Of a stretch of DNA of 64,000 nt, positions 52,080-62,804 are shown in pieces. A program made the position numbers and the translations under genes. Origin of the DNA: Yersinia artesiana. Lineage in GTDB: Bacteria > Pseudomonadota > Gammaproteobacteria > Enterobacterales > Enterobacteriaceae. The notes under the pieces were generated by a model. That model saw only the letters and a program-made list of their open reading frames with translations. It did no database searches and was not told the origin of the DNA. The stretch is from NCBI RefSeq assembly GCF_902726545.1, contig NZ_CACVAD010000002.1, positions 35,452 to 99,451 of the forward strand, given 5' to 3'. How positions within the stretch are numbered: position 1 is the first letter of the stretch; every line of letters begins with the position of its first letter.

Positions 52080-52107
52080 CCTCAGGCCACCTTGCGGTGG
52101 CCTGAGG
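52080..52107 (+). terminator. First hairpin after sucD
   Basis: A perfect 12-bp stem, CCTCAGGCCACC / GGTGGCCTGAGG, has loop TTGC. It is followed by TTAATGAC, a poor T run, so termination may be partial. Confidence 0.6.
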
Positions 52108-52223
52108 TTAATGACAAGTAACATAGTGAGTGAAGGGTTTACCGCACCTCGGGGCACTCCGGTCGCTTACGCGACTACGACCCCAACGGCACGATTCCCC
52201 TTCATTTGACTTTGAGAGCACTC

Positions 52224-52250
52224 TGAGGCCACCTAGCGGTGGCCTTTTTA
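52224..52250 (+). terminator. Rho-independent terminator of the sdh-suc operon
   Basis: Stem AGGCCACC / GGTGGCCT with loop TAGC is followed by TTTTTAA. The core repeats the hairpin at 52080 with one loop change. Confidence 0.85.
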
Positions 52251-52258
52251 ATATCTGA

Positions 52259-54157
52259 TCAGAACTTATTTAACGCGGTAATTAATGCAATATCAGTTTG
52301 AGCCTGTTGTTTGGCCTGTTCACTGCTTGCTGGGGTGACTTGCTGGTGCAATGTTGCTAACGCCGCCTCATAGCTGGCTTTATCTTTAAATATCTTATCT
52401 TTGACATTAATGGATGCAATGTTGGTATAGCGGCCATCAGCCGTCGCGGGCACAGCAAGGGTGCCGTTATTAATCAGTTGCTTAACAATCTGCCGCTCTT
52501 TCTCGTAGCCTTCCAATCCCACTAAATGCCAGCGCTGTTGCAGCTTGCCCTCATATTTACCCGTCTTAACATCAGTCAGATAACGAATAGTCAGATTACG
52601 GATAGTGCCGGCTTCCTCTCCATATTGGGCTTTACTGTCTGATAGCACTGGGAATGTTTGTCCCTCGAGCACGCCACCTTTTTGCGTCAAATGCCCCATT
52701 CGATAGCTGTTCATGCCCAGATGAATTGGCGTAGTATCCGTAACGGGCGTGCCGTCATTGAGGCGCAGGTCGGTGATACGTGAGCCGACTGGCTGACGTA
52801 AATCAATGGTGTAAGTCACGCCGTCAAAGAAATCATTGGTGGAATATTTGGAGGCGCGGCGCTGAGGGTTAAAGCTGTAGGTCACATCCCCTGGCTTAAC
52901 CTGGTTAAAGTAATCAGCCGACCATTCCATATATTGCTTCAGTTCTTTGCCCGTCAGAGCATAAACGGTAATTTCCCCACCGGCATATTGATAGTTAAAT
53001 GCAATGTCTTTAGCTGTGATATCACCCACATCCATTTTTGGCCGGTCATTATCAATCTGCAAGGCAATGATTTGCGCCTGCGGAGCGTAATAATGGGCGG
53101 CTTCTTGATATAGTGCGCTGATGCCAGTGTCTTGCACATGGACTTGCGGAATGCCTTTAATCTCATCCGGCGGGACTAAATTCGTGCCACTTAGTTTTGC
53201 AATCACACGATTAGCATTGGCGCGTAAAATGTCGTGGTAAGGCTGATAGAGTGATTCCAGTGATTTATCGGACTCAATGCCTTTGATAGGGTAGGTGTAA
53301 CTGTCTTTGTCTATCAGATGGTATTTTCCATCTCGCTGTTCAAATTTCAGGTCAATACGTGACAGAGCACGACCATATTTATCTGGCTCAGTGATAATGA
53401 CACCATTCACCACGGCCTTATCAATCTTCACATGCATATGACCTGCGACGATGGCGGCAAGCTCAGGGTTGGCCTGAGCTATATCACCAACACCGGTTCC
53501 AGGGCGCTGATTTTCATTATCAATCCCCATATGCGCGACCAGAACAATAGCATCGACCTGTGGCTGGATCTGCTGAATGACCTTTTTCACTTCCTGTACC
53601 GGATCAGTAAAATGGATGCCATTGATGCGATCCGTGCCCTGTGCAAACTCGGCAGTCATGGGGGTGTCCATGCCGATAATGCCGATTTTAACCCCTTGGC
53701 GTTCAATGATTTTATAGGAGGGGAGATAAGGTTTGCCTGAATCCCAGAAGATATTACCCGCCAGCGCAGTGCCATCAAATTGCTTGAGCGAGGTAGAAAG
53801 GGCTTTTAAGCCAAAATCAAATTCGTGATTGCCCATCACCCATGCATCATATTTTAAGGCATTGAAGCCCAGTATCATCGGGCTAATAGGCTCATTTTTA
53901 AAGGTTTCGACAAAGTTACCCTGGATGGTATCTCCGGCATCCACCAAAATAATATTCGGCTGTTCGGCGCGTATTTTATGCACTTTGGTGGCAATTTGAC
54001 TCAAACTGCCAGCCAAGTTCTCGCTGTCACTGGCGTAGTCCCATGGCACAAAGGTGCCGTGCAGGTCAGAGGTTCCCAAGATGGTGATATCAACTTGTTG
54101 AGCGGCGAGAGCGGGGGTACTGATACAGAGTAAAGTGGTGAGTGCTATTTTTTTCAT
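52259..54157 (-). CDS. Periplasmic 5'-nucleotidase / 2',3'-cyclic phosphodiesterase-family protein
   Basis: This 632-aa exported enzyme has the signal peptide MKKIALTTLLCISTPALAA. The calcineurin-like metallophosphoesterase domain carries GTSDLHGTF, VDAGDTIQGN, GNHEFDFG, VAHMGID and GHMHVKID. A 5'-nucleotidase C-terminal substrate domain follows (about 340-560). It resembles CpdB/YfkN-type enzymes more than E. coli UshA; the exact substrate is undetermined. It would salvage extracellular nucleotides. It sits convergent with sucD and divergent from cydA, a position with no counterpart in E. coli. Confidence 0.88.
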   Translation of the reverse strand: MKKIALTTLLCISTPALAAQQVDITILGTSDLHGTFVPWDYASDSENLAGSLSQIATKVHKIRAEQPNIILVDAGDTIQGNFVETFKNEPISPMILGFNALKYDAWVMGNHEFDFGLKALSTSLKQFDGTALAGNIFWDSGKPYLPSYKIIERQGVKIGIIGMDTPMTAEFAQGTDRINGIHFTDPVQEVKKVIQQIQPQVDAIVLVAHMGIDNENQRPGTGVGDIAQANPELAAIVAGHMHVKIDKAVVNGVIITEPDKYGRALSRIDLKFEQRDGKYHLIDKDSYTYPIKGIESDKSLESLYQPYHDILRANANRVIAKLSGTNLVPPDEIKGIPQVHVQDTGISALYQEAAHYYAPQAQIIALQIDNDRPKMDVGDITAKDIAFNYQYAGGEITVYALTGKELKQYMEWSADYFNQVKPGDVTYSFNPQRRASKYSTNDFFDGVTYTIDLRQPVGSRITDLRLNDGTPVTDTTPIHLGMNSYRMGHLTQKGGVLEGQTFPVLSDSKAQYGEEAGTIRNLTIRYLTDVKTGKYEGKLQQRWHLVGLEGYEKERQIVKQLINNGTLAVPATADGRYTNIASINVKDKIFKDKASYEAALATLHQQVTPASSEQAKQQAQTDIALITALNKF

Positions 54158-54431
54158 CGTAGAGGATTCAATCTTTTATAATGTTATAGCACTTCATCAT
54201 GCAACAAAATGGCAACACTTGCGAACGCTTCCCTCAGGATGAACTACTATATTGATATAAAACTTGGAAATGTGATTTAACTCACTCTGAAAATAATAAA
54301 TTTAAACGTTAACCTGGATCGCATAATAAAGATGTAATAAAGCATTAGCTAAACGATAAAATTACATTTTATTAACAGCAATGGATTATATAAAAACAAT
54401 CGAACTTTTAATTAACATGAGAAAGAATTAA

Positions 54432-54445
54432 TTGTTCTAAATCAA
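54432..54445. promoter_or_regulatory. FNR-like site 1 upstream of cydA
   Basis: TTGTT-CTAA-ATCAA differs from the FNR consensus TTGAT-N4-ATCAA at one position. Confidence 0.6.
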
Positions 54446-54482
54446 CTTTTGAATATGGCAATAATGTTCATATGGGCTTAAA

Positions 54483-54496
54483 TTGTTCTGGATCAA
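54483..54496. promoter_or_regulatory. FNR-like site 2 upstream of cydA
   Basis: TTGTT-CTGG-ATCAA has one mismatch to the FNR consensus. The 51-bp spacing to site 1 is close to that of the paired FNR sites of E. coli cydAB. Confidence 0.65.
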
Positions 54497-54746
54497 ATTA
54501 CGGCGTGATAGGCGAATGGCCTATTTATTGACCTGTATCCAGAACTCGAAGCTGGGTCACGTAAAATCCTATTTATTGTGTGGGATTAGAAGCGTACTAT
54601 TACCGCGGTGTAATACTGGGTAGTTGATATTGTTATTTTTGTTGTGTTTTTTTGGGCATTCACTGCGGGTAATTACTAAACTTCCAATATAGCGGAGGTC
54701 AAGTTGCCGCAAGTCGGAGTCTTCCTGCGAGGAGCAAGGAGTCAAG

Positions 54747-56315
54747 ATGTTTGATATTGTCGAACTGTCACGGTTACAGTTTGCCTTAACGGCGATGTAC
54801 CATTTCTTATTTGTCCCACTAACGCTGGGTATGGCGTTTATGTTGGCAATTATGGAATCGGTTTATGTGCTGTCTGGCAAACAAATCTATAAAGATATGA
54901 CCAAGTTCTGGGGTAAGTTATTTGCGATTAACTTTGCCCTGGGTGTTGCCACTGGTCTGACTATGGAGTTCCAATTCGGGACTAACTGGTCATATTTCTC
55001 TCATTACGTCGGTGACATCTTCGGTGCCCCTCTGGCAATCGAAGGTTTAATGGCGTTCTTCTTAGAATCTACCTTCGTTGGTCTCTTCTTCTTCGGTTGG
55101 GATCGTCTGAGTAAACACCAGCATTTGGCCGTAACCTGGCTGGTGGCGTTAGGCTCTAACTTCTCTGCGCTGTGGATCTTGGTTGCGAATGGCTGGATGC
55201 AAAACCCGATTGCATCTGACTTCAACTTTGAAACCATGCGTATGGAAATGCTGAGCTTCTCAGAATTGGTGCTAAACCCAGTTGCTCAGGTGAAATTTGT
55301 TCACACTGTTGCAGCAGGTTATGTCACCGGCGCGATGTTTGTTCTGGGTATCAGTTCTTACTATCTGTTGAAAGGCCGTGATATTCCGTTCGCCAAGCGT
55401 TCCTTTGCTATTGCTGCAAGTTTTGGTTTGGCTGCCGTCTTGTCTGTTATCGTGCTGGGTGATGAATCCGGTTATGAAATGGGTGACGTACAGAAAACCA
55501 AACTGGCTGCAATTGAAGCTGAATGGGAAACTCAGCCACCTCCGGCTGCATTTACGTTGTTTGCTATCCCAAATCAGGAAACCATGGAGAACCGATTTGC
55601 GGTTCAGATTCCATTCGCCTTGGGGATAATTGCGACGCGTTCACTGGATACACCTGTTATCGGTCTGCGTGACTTGATGTCTCAGCACGAAGTCCGTATC
55701 CGTAATGGTATCCAGGCATACAGTCTGCTGGAAAAATTACGTGCAGGTAATACTGATCCTGCCGTGCGTGAAGCATTCAGTAAGACCAAGCAAGATTTGG
55801 GCTACGGTCTGTTGTTGAAGCGTTATACACAAAACGTAACGGATGCCACTGAAGAACAAATTCAGTTAGCCGCCAAAGACTCTATTCCACGTGTTCTGCC
55901 GCTGTACTTCGCTTTCCGCATCATGGTGGCTTGTGGCTTCCTGATGTTACTGATCATCGGCCTGTCGTTCTATAACGTGGTTCGTGGTCGGATTGGTCAG
56001 AAGAAATGGCTATTACGCGCTGCCCTGTTCGGTATTCCGTTACCGTGGATTGCAGTGGAAGCAGGTTGGTTTGTGGCGGAGTATGGCCGCCAACCATGGG
56101 CCATCGGTGAAGTGCTACCGACAGCAATCGCAAACTCATCGGTCACCGCCGGGGATATTCTGTTCTCCATGGGGTTGATTTGTGGTTTGTACACGCTGTT
56201 CCTGGTGGCAGAAATGTACCTGATGTTCAAATTCGCGCGCCTTGGGCCTAGCAGCCTGAAAACTGGCCGCTATCATTTTGAACAGCCGACTGCCCCAGTG
56301 CAGGAAGCACGGTAA
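54747..56315 (+). CDS. cydA: CydA, cytochrome bd-I ubiquinol oxidase subunit I
   Basis: This 522-aa heme-bearing subunit of the high-affinity terminal oxidase has heme b595 ligand His19 ([11 protein letters not shown]), the Q-loop with [21 protein letters not shown] and the quinol-site segment. [13 protein letters not shown] motif lies near the C-terminus. It is the first gene of cydABX-ybgE, followed 14 bp later by cydB. Confidence 0.98.
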   Translation: MFDIVELSRLQFALTAMYHFLFVPLTLGMAFMLAIMESVYVLSGKQIYKDMTKFWGKLFAINFALGVATGLTMEFQFGTNWSYFSHYVGDIFGAPLAIEGLMAFFLESTFVGLFFFGWDRLSKHQHLAVTWLVALGSNFSALWILVANGWMQNPIASDFNFETMRMEMLSFSELVLNPVAQVKFVHTVAAGYVTGAMFVLGISSYYLLKGRDIPFAKRSFAIAASFGLAAVLSVIVLGDESGYEMGDVQKTKLAAIEAEWETQPPPAAFTLFAIPNQETMENRFAVQIPFALGIIATRSLDTPVIGLRDLMSQHEVRIRNGIQAYSLLEKLRAGNTDPAVREAFSKTKQDLGYGLLLKRYTQNVTDATEEQIQLAAKDSIPRVLPLYFAFRIMVACGFLMLLIIGLSFYNVVRGRIGQKKWLLRAALFGIPLPWIAVEAGWFVAEYGRQPWAIGEVLPTAIANSSVTAGDILFSMGLICGLYTLFLVAEMYLMFKFARLGPSSLKTGRYHFEQPTAPVQEAR

Positions 56316-56329
56316 ACAGGAGTCCACTT

Positions 56330-57469
56330 ATGTTTGATTATGAAGTATTACGATTTATCTGGTGGCTGCTGATCGGTGTGCTGCTGATTGGTTTCGCAGT
56401 CACCGATGGTTTCGATATGGGTGTCGGTATCCTGCTGCGTATCATCGGTAAGAATGATACAGAACGTCGTATTATGATTAACTCGATTGCCCCCCACTGG
56501 GATGGTAATCAGGTTTGGCTGATAACTGCGGGTGGGGCACTGTTTGCTGCCTGGCCAATGGTGTATGCAGCGGCATTCTCCGGCTTCTATATTGCGATGA
56601 TTCTGGTGTTGGCTGCATTGTTCTTCCGCCCGGTCGGTTTTGACTACCGTTCTAAGCTGGAGAACAACCGCTGGCGCAACATGTGGGACTGGGGCATTTT
56701 TGTCGGTAGCTTCGTGCCTGCGGTGGTGTTCGGTGTGGCGTTCGGTAACTTGCTGCAAGGTGTGCCGTTCCATATGGACAGCTACATGCGCCTGTTCTAC
56801 ACCGGTAACTTCTTCCAGTTGTTGAACCCGTTTGGCTTACTGGCGGGTGTGGTCAGCTTAACCATGCTGGTGACTCAAGGTGCGACTTACTTGCAAATGC
56901 GCACCCGTGGTGAGTTACACCTACGTGCCCGTGCTGCTGCGCAGATTTCTGCTTTGGTGATGGGCGTCGCCTTCCTGCTGGCCGGTATCTGGTTAGTTAA
57001 AGGTATTGATGGTTTTGTTGTGACTTCAGTATTGGATACAGCAGCTGAATCTAACCCGATGCGTAAAGAAGTTGCTCATCAGGCAGGTGCGTGGTTGATT
57101 AACTTCAACAAGTATCCAAGCCTGTGGGCGCTGCCAGCACTTGGCGTGATTCTGCCACTGTTCACCATCTTGTTGTCGCGCTTTGAAAAAGGGGCTTGGG
57201 CCTTCGTATTCTCATCACTGACTATTGCCTGTGTGATCCTGACGGCTGGGGTAACGATGTTCCCATTTGTCATGCCGTCAAGCACAGTGCCAAATGTCAG
57301 CTTGACAATGTGGGATGCGACATCTAGCCTGTTAACGCTGAAAGTGATGACTGTTGTTGCGATAATCTTTGTTCCTATCATCCTGATTTACACCAGTTGG
57401 TGTTACTACAAGATGTTCGGACGTATTGATAAAGACTTTATCGAAAACAACAAGCATTCACTGTACTAA
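56330..57469 (+). CDS. cydB: CydB, cytochrome bd-I ubiquinol oxidase subunit II
   Basis: This 379-aa partner subunit has about eight or nine transmembrane helices. It begins MFDYEVLRFIWWLLIGVLLIG and contains TDGFDMGVGILL, HWDGNQVWLI and FPFVMPSS, all conserved. AACAGGAG precedes its ATG. Confidence 0.98.
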   Translation: MFDYEVLRFIWWLLIGVLLIGFAVTDGFDMGVGILLRIIGKNDTERRIMINSIAPHWDGNQVWLITAGGALFAAWPMVYAAAFSGFYIAMILVLAALFFRPVGFDYRSKLENNRWRNMWDWGIFVGSFVPAVVFGVAFGNLLQGVPFHMDSYMRLFYTGNFFQLLNPFGLLAGVVSLTMLVTQGATYLQMRTRGELHLRARAAAQISALVMGVAFLLAGIWLVKGIDGFVVTSVLDTAAESNPMRKEVAHQAGAWLINFNKYPSLWALPALGVILPLFTILLSRFEKGAWAFVFSSLTIACVILTAGVTMFPFVMPSSTVPNVSLTMWDATSSLLTLKVMTVVAIIFVPIILIYTSWCYYKMFGRIDKDFIENNKHSLY

Positions 57470-57481
57470 GGAGCATAAAGC

Positions 57482-57619
57482 ATGTGGTATTTTGCCTGGA
57501 TTCTAGGGACACTTCTGGCCTGCTCCTTTGGTATCATTACTGCTCTGGCGTTGGAGCAGAGTGAGGCCAATGCAGCAGCGAAAGCCGCTAATAATGGCAA
57601 AGATGATGTTGTCCGATAA
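57482..57619 (+). CDS. cydX: CydX, small subunit of cytochrome bd-I
   Basis: This 45-aa peptide is a single transmembrane helix (MWYFAWILGTLLACSFGII) followed by TALALEQSEAN and a charged tail, matching CydX, which stabilises heme b595/d in CydAB. It starts 12 bp after cydB with AAGGAG. Its 3' end overlaps the chosen ybgE start by 26 bp in another frame. Confidence 0.93.
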   Translation: MWYFAWILGTLLACSFGIITALALEQSEANAAAKAANNGKDDVVR

Positions 57620-57893
57620 GCTATACGATCTGATGGATAAGGGCCCGTTACGGGCCCTTTCACTGGTGCTCGCATTTGCTGTGGCTTTCTGTGTGTTCTG
57701 GGACCCTTCGCGTTTTGCGGCGGCGACCAGCTCACTTGAAGTCTGGCAAGAGGTCTTTATTGTGTGGGCCGTGTGTACCGGTGTGATTCATGGCGTAGGT
57801 TTTCGTCCCAAACGGATGTGGTTGCGTGCTTTTTTCTCACCACTTCCAGCAATTGTGATCTTGGGCGCGGGATTATTCTACTTTTTTGTCTAA
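57594..57893 (+). CDS. ybgE: YbgE, cyd operon membrane protein
   Basis: This 99-aa protein has three predicted transmembrane helices and the conserved FWDPSRFAAATSSLEVWQ and GVIHGVGFRPKRM. Its role is uncertain; it is always in the cyd operon. The ATG at 57594 lies inside cydX; later ATGs at 57603 and 57606 are possible. The upstream part of the frame is a shadow of cydX. Confidence 0.88.
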   Translation: MAKMMLSDKLYDLMDKGPLRALSLVLAFAVAFCVFWDPSRFAAATSSLEVWQEVFIVWAVCTGVIHGVGFRPKRMWLRAFFSPLPAIVILGAGLFYFFV

Positions 57894-58040
57894 TCTGGTC
57901 TCGTTTCGCCTAATCTGAACACAATCTCTCCTTATGGGCCACCCGGCCCATAATTATTTTCGTTCTATTCTCGCAAGTGATTCCAAAGCTTAACGCTCTT
58001 CAGTATAGTGTGTCCGTTAACTGCATTACTGGGAAGTAGA

Positions 58041-59128
<1,088 letters not shown>

Positions 59129-59140
59129 GTAGGGGGTTGT

Positions 59141-59569
59141 ATGGCGCGAGTACGTGGTCGTAAACGGCGCGAGCTTAAGTCTGAAATTAACATTGTTCCC
59201 TTGCTCGACGTCTTATTGGTGCTATTGCTGATTTTTATGGCGACAGCACCGATTATCACGCAAAGCGTTGAGGTGGACTTACCTGATGCGACGGATTCCA
59301 AAACGGTCTCCAGCGATGATAATCCTCCGGTGATTGTCGAAGTATCAGGTGTCGGTCAATATTCGCTGGTTATTGATCATCAGCGGATGGAGCAACTGCC
59401 ATCAGAACAAGTGGTGGCAGAGGCTCAGGCAAGGTTGAAATCGAATCCGAAAACTGTATTTCTGATCGGCGGCGCGAAAGAGGTTCCTTATGATGAAATC
59501 ATTAAGGCCCTTAATATGCTGCATCAGGCTGGAGTGACATCGGTGGGCTTAATGACTCAACCGATATAA
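59141..59569 (+). CDS. tolR: TolR, Tol motor subunit
   Basis: This 142-aa ExbD/MotB-like protein has one transmembrane helix with the proton-carrying Asp in NIVPLLDVLLVLLLIFM (about Asp23), then a periplasmic domain ending SVGLMTQPI. It lies 12 bp after tolQ. Confidence 0.97.
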   Translation: MARVRGRKRRELKSEINIVPLLDVLLVLLLIFMATAPIITQSVEVDLPDATDSKTVSSDDNPPVIVEVSGVGQYSLVIDHQRMEQLPSEQVVAEAQARLKSNPKTVFLIGGAKEVPYDEIIKALNMLHQAGVTSVGLMTQPI

Positions 59570-59680
59570 ATTTGCGTTGATATTGGTTGGATTGATAATC
59601 AGTCCGGCCAGTAGATACCCTGTTTTTGGCAGTTCCGTTTTTTAGCAATAGATCGCGGACATCGAGTGTGGAAATCGAGC

Positions 59681-60826
59681 GTGGGTAAGGCAACCGAGCA
59701 AAATGATAAGCTGAATCGCGCTGTTATAGTGTCGGTGGTTCTGCACATCATATTGATTGCCCTGTTGATTTGGGGCTCTCTGACGCAGACGACTGAAATG
59801 GGCGGCGGCGGTGCTGGCGGCGAAGTTATTGACGCCGTTATGGTCGATCCGGGCGCAGTGACAGAGCAGTATAACCGTCAGCAACAGCAGCAGACGGACG
59901 CTAAACGCGCGGAGCAGCAACGCCAAAAGAAAGCTGAACAGCAAGCTGAAGAATTACAGCAAAAGCAGGCAGCAGAACAGCAACGCCTGAAAGAATTGGA
60001 AAAAGAGCGTCTGCAAGCGCAGGAAGATGCGAAGCAGGCGGCTGAAGAACAGAAAAAACAAGTAGCTGAACAGCAGAAACAGGCCGCTGAGCAACAGAAA
60101 GCTGCCGCTGCCGCCGCTGCAAAAGCGAAAGAAGAGCAGAAGCAAGCCGAGGCCGCTGCAGCGCAAGCTAAAGCAGAAGCCGATAAGCTGGTGAAAGCAC
60201 AGGCAGAAGCACAGAAAAAAGCTGAAGCCGAGGCCAAAAAAGAGGCTGCTGTGGCCGCTGCGGCGAAGAAACAAGCTGATGCTGATGCGAAGAAAGCCGC
60301 AGATGCTGCTGAAAAGGCTGCAACAGCCGCCGCTGAAAAGAAAGCAGCAGCTGATGCTGAGAAGAAAGCTGCCGCGGATGCTAAAAAAGCCGCTGCCGCT
60401 GAGGCCAAGAAGAAGGCTGCCGCAGAAGCCGCAGCGGCAACAGATGTTGATGATTTATTTGGTGGTCTGGCTAATTCCAAGAATGCGCCGAAAAGTGGTT
60501 CCGGTGCAGGTGCTGCTGCTGCCGGTAAAGGTGGCGGCAAGAAGAGTGGGGCGTCAGCAGGTGATATCAGCGGCTATTTGGGCCAGGTCACTGCTGCAAT
60601 CCAAAGTAAATTTTATGATGCCGATCTTTACAAAGGTCGCACCTGTAATCTGCGAATTAAACTGGCACCAGATGGTCTATTAATTGATGTTACACAGGAA
60701 GGGGGCGATCCGGCACTGTGCCAGGCGGCTATCGCTGCGGCGAAACTCGCTAAAATACCTAAACCGCCAAGTCAGGATGTGTATGAGGTGTTTAAGAATG
60801 CTCCGCTTGTATTTAAGCCTCAATAA
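59681..60826 (+). CDS. tolA: TolA, trans-periplasmic linker of the Tol-Pal system
   Basis: This roughly 381-aa protein has domain I with one transmembrane helix (AVIVSVVLHIILIALLIW), then domain II, a very long Ala/Lys/Glu/Gln-rich helical rod (about 65-265), and a Gly/Ser linker. The globular domain III (about 290-381) has YKGRTCNLRIKLAPDG and SQDVYEVFKNAPLVF. It links TolQR to TolB/Pal and is a colicin and phage receptor part in relatives. The GTG at 59681 with TGGAAA 6 nt upstream gives the E. coli-like start; the frame also opens at a GTG at 59666. The low-complexity rod creates long false frames on the other strand. Confidence 0.95.
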   Translation: MGKATEQNDKLNRAVIVSVVLHIILIALLIWGSLTQTTEMGGGGAGGEVIDAVMVDPGAVTEQYNRQQQQQTDAKRAEQQRQKKAEQQAEELQQKQAAEQQRLKELEKERLQAQEDAKQAAEEQKKQVAEQQKQAAEQQKAAAAAAAKAKEEQKQAEAAAAQAKAEADKLVKAQAEAQKKAEAEAKKEAAVAAAAKKQADADAKKAADAAEKAATAAAEKKAAADAEKKAAADAKKAAAAEAKKKAAAEAAAATDVDDLFGGLANSKNAPKSGSGAGAAAAGKGGGKKSGASAGDISGYLGQVTAAIQSKFYDADLYKGRTCNLRIKLAPDGLLIDVTQEGGDPALCQAAIAAAKLAKIPKPPSQDVYEVFKNAPLVFKPQ

Positions 60827-60945
60827 GGTTTGATTGACAGGGTATAATTCTGTTAATCAACCGTGGATCATGTAGTTTTGTTTGCGTTGGTTTGTTAAAA
60901 TTCTGCTAATTATCGCGGGCATCCCGCTCGGATAAGGGAGATAAG

Positions 60946-62238
60946 ATGAAGCAGGCATTTCGAGTTGCGCTAGGCTTTTTAGTATTATGGGCTTCTGTTT
61001 TACACGCAGAAGTTCGAATTGAGATTACCCAAGGGGTAGACTCTGCTCGTCCGATCGGCGTTGTTCCATTCAAATGGATGGGGCCAGGTACACCACCGGA
61101 AGAGATTGGCGCGATCGTTGGCGCGGATTTGCGCAATAGTGGCAAATTTAACCCAATTGATGCGGCGCGTATGCCACAACAACCTTCTACCGCAGCTGAA
61201 GTCACCCCTGCGGCCTGGACTGCGCTCGGTATTGATGCCGTGGTGGTGGGGCAAGTTCAGCCGGGTGCTGATGGCAGCTATGTGGTTTCTTACCAGTTAG
61301 TGGATACTTCTGGTGCGGCTGGTAGCGTTTTGGCGCAAAATCAGTATAAAGTGACCAAACAATGGTTACGTTATGCCGCGCATACCGCCAGTGACGAAGT
61401 ATTTGAAAAACTGACTGGCATTAAAGGGGCTTTCCGTACCCGTATTGCTTATGTTGTGCAAACCAACGGTGGCAAGTTCCCACATGAATTGCGGGTTTCT
61501 GATTACGATGGTTACAACCAGTTTGTAGTTCACCGTTCTCCAGAGCCTTTGATGTCACCAGCCTGGTCTCCAGATGGTAGCAAAATTGCTTATGTTACTT
61601 TTGAGAGTGGCAAATCAGCACTGGTTATTCAGACGCTGGCAAATGGTGCAATCAGACAAGTGGCTTCATTCCCACGTCATAACGGTGCACCCGCCTTCTC
61701 ACCAGACGGCACTAAACTGGCCTTCGCTTTGTCTAAAAGCGGTAGCTTGAACTTGTATGTTATGGATCTCGCCTCTGGCCAAATTAGCCAGGTGACTGAT
61801 GGCCGTAGCAATAACACTGAACCAAGCTGGTTCCCGGATAGCCAGAACCTGGCCTATACCTCGGATCAGGGTGGTCGTCCACAAGTGTATAAAGTGAATA
61901 TTAATGGCGGTGCGCCACAGCGAATCACGTGGGAAGGTTCTCAGAACCAGAACGCAGATGTGAGCCCTGATGGTAAATTCCTGGTATTGGTTAGTTCCAA
62001 TGGTGGGGGACAACACATCGCCAAACAGGATCTGGTAACGGGAGCCGTTCAAGTGTTAACGGACACGTTCCTGGATGAAACGCCTAGTATCGCGCCTAAC
62101 GGCACCATGGTTATCTATAGCTCGACACAAGGGCTGGGAGCCGTGTTACAGCTGGTCTCGACTGATGGGCGTTTCAAAGCGCGTCTTCCGGCAACTGATG
62201 GACAGGTCAAATTTCCTGCCTGGTCGCCGTATCTGTGA
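60946..62238 (+). CDS. tolB: TolB, periplasmic beta-propeller of Tol-Pal
   Basis: This 430-aa protein has a signal peptide ([21 protein letters not shown]) and an N-terminal domain beginning [17 protein letters not shown] six-bladed propeller follows with repeated [18 protein letters not shown] and SPDGKFLVL motifs. It binds Pal and TolA. AAGGGAG precedes the ATG. Confidence 0.97.
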   Translation: MKQAFRVALGFLVLWASVLHAEVRIEITQGVDSARPIGVVPFKWMGPGTPPEEIGAIVGADLRNSGKFNPIDAARMPQQPSTAAEVTPAAWTALGIDAVVVGQVQPGADGSYVVSYQLVDTSGAAGSVLAQNQYKVTKQWLRYAAHTASDEVFEKLTGIKGAFRTRIAYVVQTNGGKFPHELRVSDYDGYNQFVVHRSPEPLMSPAWSPDGSKIAYVTFESGKSALVIQTLANGAIRQVASFPRHNGAPAFSPDGTKLAFALSKSGSLNLYVMDLASGQISQVTDGRSNNTEPSWFPDSQNLAYTSDQGGRPQVYKVNINGGAPQRITWEGSQNQNADVSPDGKFLVLVSSNGGGQHIAKQDLVTGAVQVLTDTFLDETPSIAPNGTMVIYSSTQGLGAVLQLVSTDGRFKARLPATDGQVKFPAWSPYL

Positions 62239-62288
62239 TGCATGTGTAAATACGTATGTATGGCAAACTATAAAAAAGGATCAAAGAG

Positions 62289-62795
62289 ATGCAACTGAAC
62301 AAAGTGCTAAAAGGGCTAATGTTGGCTTTGCCAGTTCTGGCTGTAGCAGCTTGTAGTTCCAACAAAAGCGCAAATAATGACCAATCTGGCATGGGCGCTG
62401 GCACTGGTACAGAAAACGGCAGCAACCTGTCTTCCGAAGAGCAAGCGCGTCTTCAGATGCAAGAACTGCAAAAGAACAATATCGTTTACTTCGGTTTCGA
62501 TAAATACGATATCGGTTCTGACTTCGCTCAAATGCTGGATGCACATGCTGCATTCCTGCGTAGCAACCCATCTTACAAAGTTGTTGTTGAAGGCCACGCG
62601 GATGAACGCGGTACGCCAGAATACAACATCGCGTTGGGCGAGCGTCGTGCAAACGCAGTGAAAATGTATCTGCAAGGTAAAGGCGTTTCTGCTGACCAAA
62701 TCTCTATCGTTTCTTACGGTAAAGAAAAACCAGCAGTACTGGGTCATGACGAAGCCGCATTTGCTAAAAACCGTCGTGCAGTTCTGGTTTACTAA
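62289..62795 (+). CDS. pal: Pal, peptidoglycan-associated lipoprotein
   Basis: This 168-aa outer-membrane lipoprotein has lipobox VAACSS with acylated Cys22. The OmpA-like peptidoglycan-binding domain contains [37 protein letters not shown] and KNRRAVLVY. It anchors the outer membrane at the division site with TolB. It lies 50 bp after tolB. Confidence 0.98.
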   Translation: MQLNKVLKGLMLALPVLAVAACSSNKSANNDQSGMGAGTGTENGSNLSSEEQARLQMQELQKNNIVYFGFDKYDIGSDFAQMLDAHAAFLRSNPSYKVVVEGHADERGTPEYNIALGERRANAVKMYLQGKGVSADQISIVSYGKEKPAVLGHDEAAFAKNRRAVLVY

Positions 62796-62804
62796 GAGAA
62801 TCGC

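Larger units (their letters stand above)
54158..54746. other. Regulatory region upstream of cydA
   Basis: These 589 AT-rich non-coding bases between the nucleotidase gene and cydA contain two FNR-like sites 51 bp apart and probably several ArcA-type AT-rich sites, as in E. coli cyd. A GCGGAGG element at 54692-54698 and AGGAGCAAGGAG before the ATG are in the leader. Confidence 0.6.

Noticed and set aside
57528..57593. Upstream extension of the ybgE frame
   Set aside because: It is an out-of-frame shadow of cydX; family members start near 57594.
59878..60540. 220-aa open frame on the minus strand, Ala/Ser/Cys-rich
   Set aside because: It is antisense to the low-complexity helical rod of tolA; the composition is an artefact of GCN/AAR-rich codons.
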